Assembly: GCA_963803845.1 (NCBI GenBank)
Contig: CAWDNZ010000004.1
Span: forward strand, 310,001-374,000
Origin: JABDIY01 sp963803845
Lineage (GTDB): Bacteria > Actinomycetota > Acidimicrobiia > Acidimicrobiales > SZUA-35
DNA: 64,000 bases
Direction: 5' to 3'
Under the pieces are notes generated by a model. That model was not told the DNA's origin and did no database searches. It saw nothing but the letters and a program-made list of their open reading frames with translations. Of the stretch, positions 59,606 through 64,000 are shown piece by piece. Position 1 is the first letter of the stretch; each line of letters opens with the position of its first letter. The position numbers and the translations under genes are program-made.

Positions 59606-59758
59606 ATGGAGAAACCGCCCCCCGATCCCGCCAAACTGCTTGACTTTTGGATGGAATGGGAGAAAGGCAACGACAGCCCCGGCACGGTGATGAAGAACCT
59701 GAAGAATGGCGGCATGAAGGAGCTGCTCCACCAGCTGGCCGGACGGGAGATTTCCTGA
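59606..59758 (+). CDS. 50-aa small acidic/basic protein
   Basis: The translation begins MEKPPPDPAKLLDFWMEWEKG and ends in KNGGMKELLHQLAGREIS (50 aa, 59606-59758). The pattern of a Pro-rich head, a Trp-rich helix and a GGM-x-E-L-L helix is one I associate with small conserved actinobacterial proteins encoded just before CoA-type NUDIX genes. Function unknown. It lies between the DM13 and NUDIX genes, overlapping the frame of the latter upstream of its likely start. Confidence 0.65.
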   Translation: MEKPPPDPAKLLDFWMEWEKGNDSPGTVMKNLKNGGMKELLHQLAGREIS

Positions 59759-59850
59759 TCTTCGATCCGCCCCCTGGGCGAGGAGGCCCGCAGCAGATTC
59801 CCCGTCCACCGGGCGCCCAACTGGGAGAACCGGCCCGGTGGACCAATGTT

Positions 59851-60444
59851 GTGCCTCCAGTGGACCTGGAGCGAATTCTCGCCCTGGCCGATCCCGAGAA
59901 TCCCGGCCTCCCCCACCCACCGGTCGACGCCGGTAAGGAGCCATCAGCCGTCCTGGTGCCGATCTATCCCACCCCCACCGGTCCCGAGCTCCTTTTCACC
60001 CGCCGAGCCTGGACGCTTCGTTCGCATCCCGGCCAGTTGTCTTTCCCCGGGGGTCGGCGGGATCCCGAAGATGCCGATCTGGTGGATACGGCAGTGCGCG
60101 AAACCGAAGAAGAGATCGGACTACCTCGGTCGGCAATAACGATCATCGGCGAACTGGAGCGCCTCACCACCGTGAGCAGCCCGGCCAACATCGTGCCGAT
60201 CCTGGGCTTGCTGGAGGAACGGCCGACCGCCCTGACGCTGGCGACCGATGAGGTGGACGACGTGGTCTTCATCCAGCTGGCGGAGCTGCTGGACCCAACG
60301 ATCTACCGAGAGGAGATCTGGTTTCGCCATATCGGCGGCAACGCTGGGTTCGAGGGCCTGCCCGTTACCTTCTTCGAGCTGGAGGGTGACACGCTCTGGG
60401 GAGCCACCGCCCGCATCGTCCGAGGAATCCTCGAACGGCTCTAG
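59851..60444 (+). CDS. NUDIX hydrolase, CoA pyrophosphatase type
   Basis: About 197 aa from the GTG at 59851. It contains the CoA-pyrophosphatase signature LLFTRRAWTLRSHPGQLSFP, directly followed by the NUDIX box ending AVRETEEEIGL. It should cleave CoA or acyl-CoA to phosphopantetheine and 3',5'-ADP. The frame is open further upstream over the small-protein gene, but there is no good ATG. A CTG at 59755 or another start is possible, so the N-terminus is uncertain. Confidence 0.82.
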   Translation: MPPVDLERILALADPENPGLPHPPVDAGKEPSAVLVPIYPTPTGPELLFTRRAWTLRSHPGQLSFPGGRRDPEDADLVDTAVRETEEEIGLPRSAITIIGELERLTTVSSPANIVPILGLLEERPTALTLATDEVDDVVFIQLAELLDPTIYREEIWFRHIGGNAGFEGLPVTFFELEGDTLWGATARIVRGILERL

Positions 60445-60470
60445 GTCTAGAAATCCAGGTCTAGAAATCC
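60443..60470. repeat. 14-bp perfect tandem repeat at convergent stops
   Basis: AGGTCTAGAAATCC is repeated exactly at 60443-60456 and 60457-60470. The TAG of the NUDIX gene and the TAG (minus strand) of the acetyltransferase gene both lie in these copies. Confidence 0.9.
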
Positions 60471-61735
60471 CAGCCCGGTTGGGGGGTAGGGAGGTGCCCG
60501 GTGAGACTGTCCATCCGCTCAGCCGTCTCCGCGGTGCACGCGAATTCGCCCATCGCCAGAAGGGTCGATGCCGGAAGCACCCCGAGCCACCAGCGAGTGA
60601 GCGAGTTCACCGTGGTCTCCAGGTCAATCGGTTCGTCGCCGGTCACCCGCTCAACGGTGTGAGTGGCACCGAAACTCAGACTCCACGTTCCGCCAACACC
60701 GTTCCAGTCGCCGTCATAGCCACTGTCCACCAGGTGTGCTTCCACCGGGTCGTTGACCTTCACGACTACCGAGAAACTGTCATCCACGGCGTGAATAGCC
60801 CTGATGCACGCCGGGAGATCAACAATCCGAGCCTGCCACCAGGCGTCAGCTTCGATGCGTAACGCCCCTGTTTGACTTCCTCGAGTCCGGCGAAACTGCG
60901 CCCCCGGGTCGACGATGAAATCTTGAAGCTGCAACCAGACCGGCTCGGTGAGCCGCAGCACGTCCACTTGATCGCCCCACTCCTGGATCAATCGAAGGAG
61001 TTCAAGACACTGTTCCCGGGTCTGATACGCCCATTGGGTGATTCGGTCCGGTCCGTGCTCGCCCGTGGTCACAATCGCCATGAAATGCGAGATATGACCG
61101 TCGGTTCGGTAGCCGTAGATCGCGATATCGCCATCCACTCGCATCCCGGCCGCCGTCAACCGCTCGCCGCCGATGACAACACCACCGTGAGCATCCAATC
61201 GGGAGGTCATGGCGGTGTGAAGCTCCTCGCTGTCGACGTCCAACTCCAGGCGTTCCGGGGCTCGATAGTCGGCCGGGATCGCAAGGGCCCCGGGGTAGAT
61301 CCAGGCATGATTCTCATAGGGTCCCGTGCCGAAACCGAAACGGTCATAAAAGCCCTGGTCGAACATTCCCAGCATCGCCACAACGCACCCTTCGTCAGCC
61401 AAGTGCGCAACGGTGCGAGCAGTCAAGCGGGAGGCTAACCGCCGCCGCCGGGCGATCCGGCTGGTGGTCACCGCCGTAACGCAGCCAAGCGAGAGCAACG
61501 ACTGGTCGTATCGAACCGTGCCGAGGGCTCGATGCACCGCGCACTCTGCGCTCCCGTCGATCAAGCCCACGACCGTGCGACCGTCGTTCGCTTTGAAATA
61601 CTCCGAAATCCGTTCCTTCTGGTCGTCCTCGTTGTCCCACCATCCAGTTTCGGACCAAGTCCTCAGCACCGACTCGATGTCTCGGTCGAAGTCGAATGGG
61701 ACCAGGTGCGAGCCCGGGATCGTTTGGCGGTCCAT
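60461..61735 (-). CDS. Eis-like GNAT acetyltransferase with SCP2-type domain
   Basis: A 424-aa protein: N-terminal GNAT domain, with the acetyl-CoA loop VTAVTTSRIARRRRLASRL and FYDRFGFGTGPYEN, then a second GNAT-like fold, then a C-terminal SCP2-like domain. The layout and length match mycobacterial Eis, which acetylates amines on aminoglycosides or protein Lys. The natural substrate is unknown. I used the ATG at 61735. An ATG at 61771 would leave only 12 bp to the divergent gene start. Confidence 0.85.
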   Translation of the reverse strand: MDRQTIPGSHLVPFDFDRDIESVLRTWSETGWWDNEDDQKERISEYFKANDGRTVVGLIDGSAECAVHRALGTVRYDQSLLSLGCVTAVTTSRIARRRRLASRLTARTVAHLADEGCVVAMLGMFDQGFYDRFGFGTGPYENHAWIYPGALAIPADYRAPERLELDVDSEELHTAMTSRLDAHGGVVIGGERLTAAGMRVDGDIAIYGYRTDGHISHFMAIVTTGEHGPDRITQWAYQTREQCLELLRLIQEWGDQVDVLRLTEPVWLQLQDFIVDPGAQFRRTRGSQTGALRIEADAWWQARIVDLPACIRAIHAVDDSFSVVVKVNDPVEAHLVDSGYDGDWNGVGGTWSLSFGATHTVERVTGDEPIDLETTVNSLTRWWLGVLPASTLLAMGEFACTAETAERMDSLTGHLPTPQPGWDF

Positions 61736-61783
61736 TTGGTCAATAGTAGGTACGACATTCCCAGAGGGCATACGATTTCGAGC

Positions 61784-63667
61784 ATGCAGACGGTTCGACT
61801 GACCACTACCCAGGCCATCGTCCGATGGATGATCGCTCAAAGCACGCTCCTGAGCGATGGGACCCAAGCCCCGCTGTTCCCGGGGATCTTTGCCATTTTC
61901 GGTCACGGCAACGTCACCTGTTTGGGTCACGCTCTGGAACAAGCCGGGGATGACCTTCCCACGTGGCGAGGCCAGAACGAGCAAGGAATGGCGCTGGCGG
62001 CGGTGGCCTACAACAAAGCGCAGAAGGGTCGCCAGATCATGGCAGCCACATCATCGGTGGGTCCCGGTGCCACCAATATGGTCACCGCTGCAGCCGTGGC
62101 GTCATCCAACCGTCTTCCGTTGCTCCTGTTCAGCGGCGATTCGTTCGTCAGCCGGATCCCTGACCCCGTACTCCAACAGGTGGAGCAGTTCCACGCACCG
62201 AGCATCACGGTCAACGATTCGTTCAAAGCGGTCACCACGTTCTGGGACCGCATCACTCACCCCGCCCAAGTAGTGCAGTCATTGCCAGCCGCCGTGTCCC
62301 GAATGCTGGACCCGGCCACCCGTGGCCCTGCCTTCATCGGGCTCCCCCAGGACGTTCAAGCCGAGGCATACGACTATCCGGAACGTTTCTTTGAAGCGAC
62401 CGTGCACGAGGTCCCCCGCCCGCGGCCCGACGTAAGCGAGATAGTGGAAGCTGCCCGGCTGATCAATGGTGCCCAAAAACCACTGATCATCGCCGGCGGA
62501 GGGGTGCACTATTCGGTCGCCGAAGCCCTACTCCGAGACTTCGCCTCCAAACGAGGCATTCCGGTGGTGGAGACCGTGGCGGGCAAGACCAGCTTCCTCG
62601 GCGACGACCCCAGCTACATAGGTCCGATTGGTGTAACCGGTTGCACGGCCGCCAATGACCTGGCCGCCGAAGCCGACGTTGTGATCGCCGTCGGCTGCCG
62701 TCTGCAAGACTTCACCACGGGATCATGGACAGTGTTCACAAATGAGAACACCGTGTTCGTGAATGTCAACACCACCCGATTCGATGCCATCAAGCATCGG
62801 TCCGTCCCGGTGGTGGGCGATGCCCGCGAAACGCTCCACGAACTCCAAGGCCTCACCGCGGGCTATGCGGCTCCCACCGCTTGGACCGAATTGGCCGCCG
62901 AGAAGAAAGCCGGCTTCCGCGACTACCTGGACCTCATCGGCAGCGCACCCGCTGAGGGCGAGACGCTCAGCTACGCCCAGGTGGTACGAGCGGTGAACGA
63001 TTTGGCAACCGATGAGGATGTCTGCCTTGCGGCCGCTGGTGGTTTCCCCGGCGAGGTGAACAACGGCTGGTGGGCCAAAGGCATAGGCACGTTTGATTGT
63101 GAGTACGGGTTCTCGTGCATGGGGTATGAGATCGCCGGAGGCTGGGGCGCGTCCATGGCCCAACAGGCTCGCGGCAGCGGCAGCGACGGCGACGTGTTCG
63201 TGTTCGTTGGCGACGGCAGTTACCTCATGATGAACAGCGACCTGTACTCCTCGGTACTCACCGGTCACAAAATGATCGTGCTCATGTGCGACAACGGCGG
63301 TTTCGCCGTGATCAATCGCCTTCAGACCGGGCAGGGTGGTGAGCCGTTCAACAACCTGCTCAGCGACACTCGACGCGGTGGGGTCGCCGCAGAGGATTTG
63401 GTGAAGGTGGACTTCGCGGCCCACGCCCGGTCCATGGGGGCCAACGCCGAGAACGTTTCCACCATCGCCGAACTCAAAGCGGCCGTGGCACAAGCTCGCA
63501 CGGCCGACCGCACCACGGTGATCGTGAGCGAGGTGGACCCCTACACCTGGACCGAGGGCGGCTCGTTCTGGGAGGTCGGTGTCCCCGAGGTCTCAGTGAA
63601 GCAGAGCGTGATCGACGCCCGGGCCAGTATGGACAAAGGCAAGTCCGACCAACGGGTGGGCTGGTAG
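61784..63667 (+). CDS. iolD: IolD-like ThDP hydrolase
   Basis: A 627-aa ThDP enzyme. The N-terminal domain has LFPGIFAIFGHGNVTCLG, the catalytic Glu in GQNEQGMALAA and SSVGPGATNMVTAA. The ThDP site is VGDGSYLMMNSDLYSS ending with CDNGGFAVIN. These match 3D-(3,5/4)-trihydroxycyclohexane-1,2-dione hydrolase of inositol breakdown rather than acetolactate synthase. No other iol gene lies nearby in the window, so the physiological substrate is an inference. The ATG at 61784 starts the family sequence. Confidence 0.85.
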   Translation: MQTVRLTTTQAIVRWMIAQSTLLSDGTQAPLFPGIFAIFGHGNVTCLGHALEQAGDDLPTWRGQNEQGMALAAVAYNKAQKGRQIMAATSSVGPGATNMVTAAAVASSNRLPLLLFSGDSFVSRIPDPVLQQVEQFHAPSITVNDSFKAVTTFWDRITHPAQVVQSLPAAVSRMLDPATRGPAFIGLPQDVQAEAYDYPERFFEATVHEVPRPRPDVSEIVEAARLINGAQKPLIIAGGGVHYSVAEALLRDFASKRGIPVVETVAGKTSFLGDDPSYIGPIGVTGCTAANDLAAEADVVIAVGCRLQDFTTGSWTVFTNENTVFVNVNTTRFDAIKHRSVPVVGDARETLHELQGLTAGYAAPTAWTELAAEKKAGFRDYLDLIGSAPAEGETLSYAQVVRAVNDLATDEDVCLAAAGGFPGEVNNGWWAKGIGTFDCEYGFSCMGYEIAGGWGASMAQQARGSGSDGDVFVFVGDGSYLMMNSDLYSSVLTGHKMIVLMCDNGGFAVINRLQTGQGGEPFNNLLSDTRRGGVAAEDLVKVDFAAHARSMGANAENVSTIAELKAAVAQARTADRTTVIVSEVDPYTWTEGGSFWEVGVPEVSVKQSVIDARASMDKGKSDQRVGW

Positions 63668-63680
63668 ACGCAAAGCCAGG

Positions 63681-64000
63681 GTGCCTCAAGGGGACTTGAC
63701 CGGAAGATCGTGGTTAGCGATCGCCGTCGTCGGGTCGTCGGGGTCCGGGAAGACCACCCTCGCCCGGCAGCTATCACAGGTCCTGGACCTCTACCACATC
63801 GAATTGGACGCGCTCTACCACCTTCCCGATTGGCAACACCGAAGCGCAGAGGAGTTCACGGCGGTCATCCAAGACTCTTTCGATGCCAGCAAGGAGAAGG
63901 GATGGGTGATGTGCGGTGGTTATGACACGGTCGCGGGGCCGCTCCGAGATGCACACGCAAACACCATCATCTGGCTCCACCTTCCACGCCGGACCGTTCT
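63681..64000 (+). CDS. P-loop kinase/FlaR-like protein, 3' end outside window
   Basis: The frame from the GTG at 63681 is open to the window edge (about 106 codons). It begins with a Walker A VVGSSGSGKTTLARQL, then YHIELDALYHLPDW, and later CGGYDT and TIIWLHLPRR. This is the adenylate-kinase-like group annotated as topology-modulation or FlaR proteins, with the substrate-binding E-L-D and W. It starts 13 bp after the iolD-like gene, probably in the same transcript. True start uncertain. Confidence 0.78.
   Translation, partial: MPQGDLTGRSWLAIAVVGSSGSGKTTLARQLSQVLDLYHIELDALYHLPDWQHRSAEEFTAVIQDSFDASKEKGWVMCGGYDTVAGPLRDAHANTIIWLHLPRRTV

Noticed and set aside
1..64000. tRNA or rRNA genes, prophage, toxin-antitoxin or defence islands
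   Set aside because: None seen on reading the gaps and gene products; the RHH gene has no toxin partner, and the orphan ATPase has no linked effector.

Overview
The window is GC-rich, densely coded chromosomal DNA. It has many 4-bp stop/start overlaps and several GTG or TTG starts. GuaB3, a BTAD/SARP-type regulator, a fused PurH, an Eis-like acetyltransferase, paired dynamin-like GTPases and an LPxTG protein together point to Actinomycetota. A deep-branching lineage such as Acidimicrobiia is my best guess, from protein style only. No rRNA, tRNA or CRISPR array was seen, and no intact transposase or prophage gene.

Layout. 1-4.2 kb: the 3' part of a dynamin-like GTPase gene, an in-frame repeat ORF, a second membrane GTPase, an SCP2-like protein and a Fpg/Nei glycosylase, all overlapping or nearly so. 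4.3-7.85 kb: a small decayed or accessory zone with a serpin remnant, a 47-aa lipoprotein, a DUF4012 membrane protein and an LPxTG protein. A degenerate copy of the lipoprotein 3' end lies on the far side of the last two. 7.85-14.8 kb: malate dehydrogenase and a five-gene oligopeptide ABC importer on the minus strand, whose binding protein appears circularly permuted. 15-25.4 kb: dienelactone hydrolase, an asymmetric heterodimeric ABC exporter, purH, a lipoprotein amidase, an orphan AAA ATPase and sucCD. 25.5-32.2 kb: one secreted 2226-aa protein combining a beta-helix, a metallophosphoesterase, a GH16 domain, Calx-beta and CBM96-type domains. 32.2-43.6 kb: a second phosphoesterase, PcrA helicase, a small ribbon-helix-helix gene between inverted palindromic repeats, nrdA (frameshifted) and nrdB, an M50 protease with a minisatellite tail, and a polysaccharide deacetylase/glycosyltransferase pair. 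43.7-48.1 kb: a TPR membrane protein, an SH3-like lipoprotein, guaA and guaB3. 48.1-57.6 kb: a BTAD regulator divergent from a repeat-bearing membrane protein, a fused 2-oxoacid dehydrogenase E1, a PAS-GGDEF-EAL protein, a cNMP-binding protein and large membrane proteins of unknown role. 57.6-64 kb: a YcaQ-like glycosylase, a DM13 protein, a 50-aa small protein, a CoA-type NUDIX hydrolase, an Eis-like acetyltransferase, an IolD-like enzyme and a P-loop kinase cut by the window end.

Housekeeping genes (purine synthesis by purH and guaA/guaB3, TCA cycle by mdh and sucCD, dNTP synthesis by nrdAB, repair by Nei, PcrA and YcaQ-like) alternate with envelope genes. In-frame tandem repeats recur in the envelope-associated genes: 45-bp, 93-bp, 177-bp and 345-bp units. 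The most notable observations are the circularly permuted peptide-binding protein, the GH16 catalytic domain nested inside an Ig-like domain, the frameshifts in nrdA and in the M50 repeat tail, and the inverted palindromic elements flanking the ribbon-helix-helix gene.
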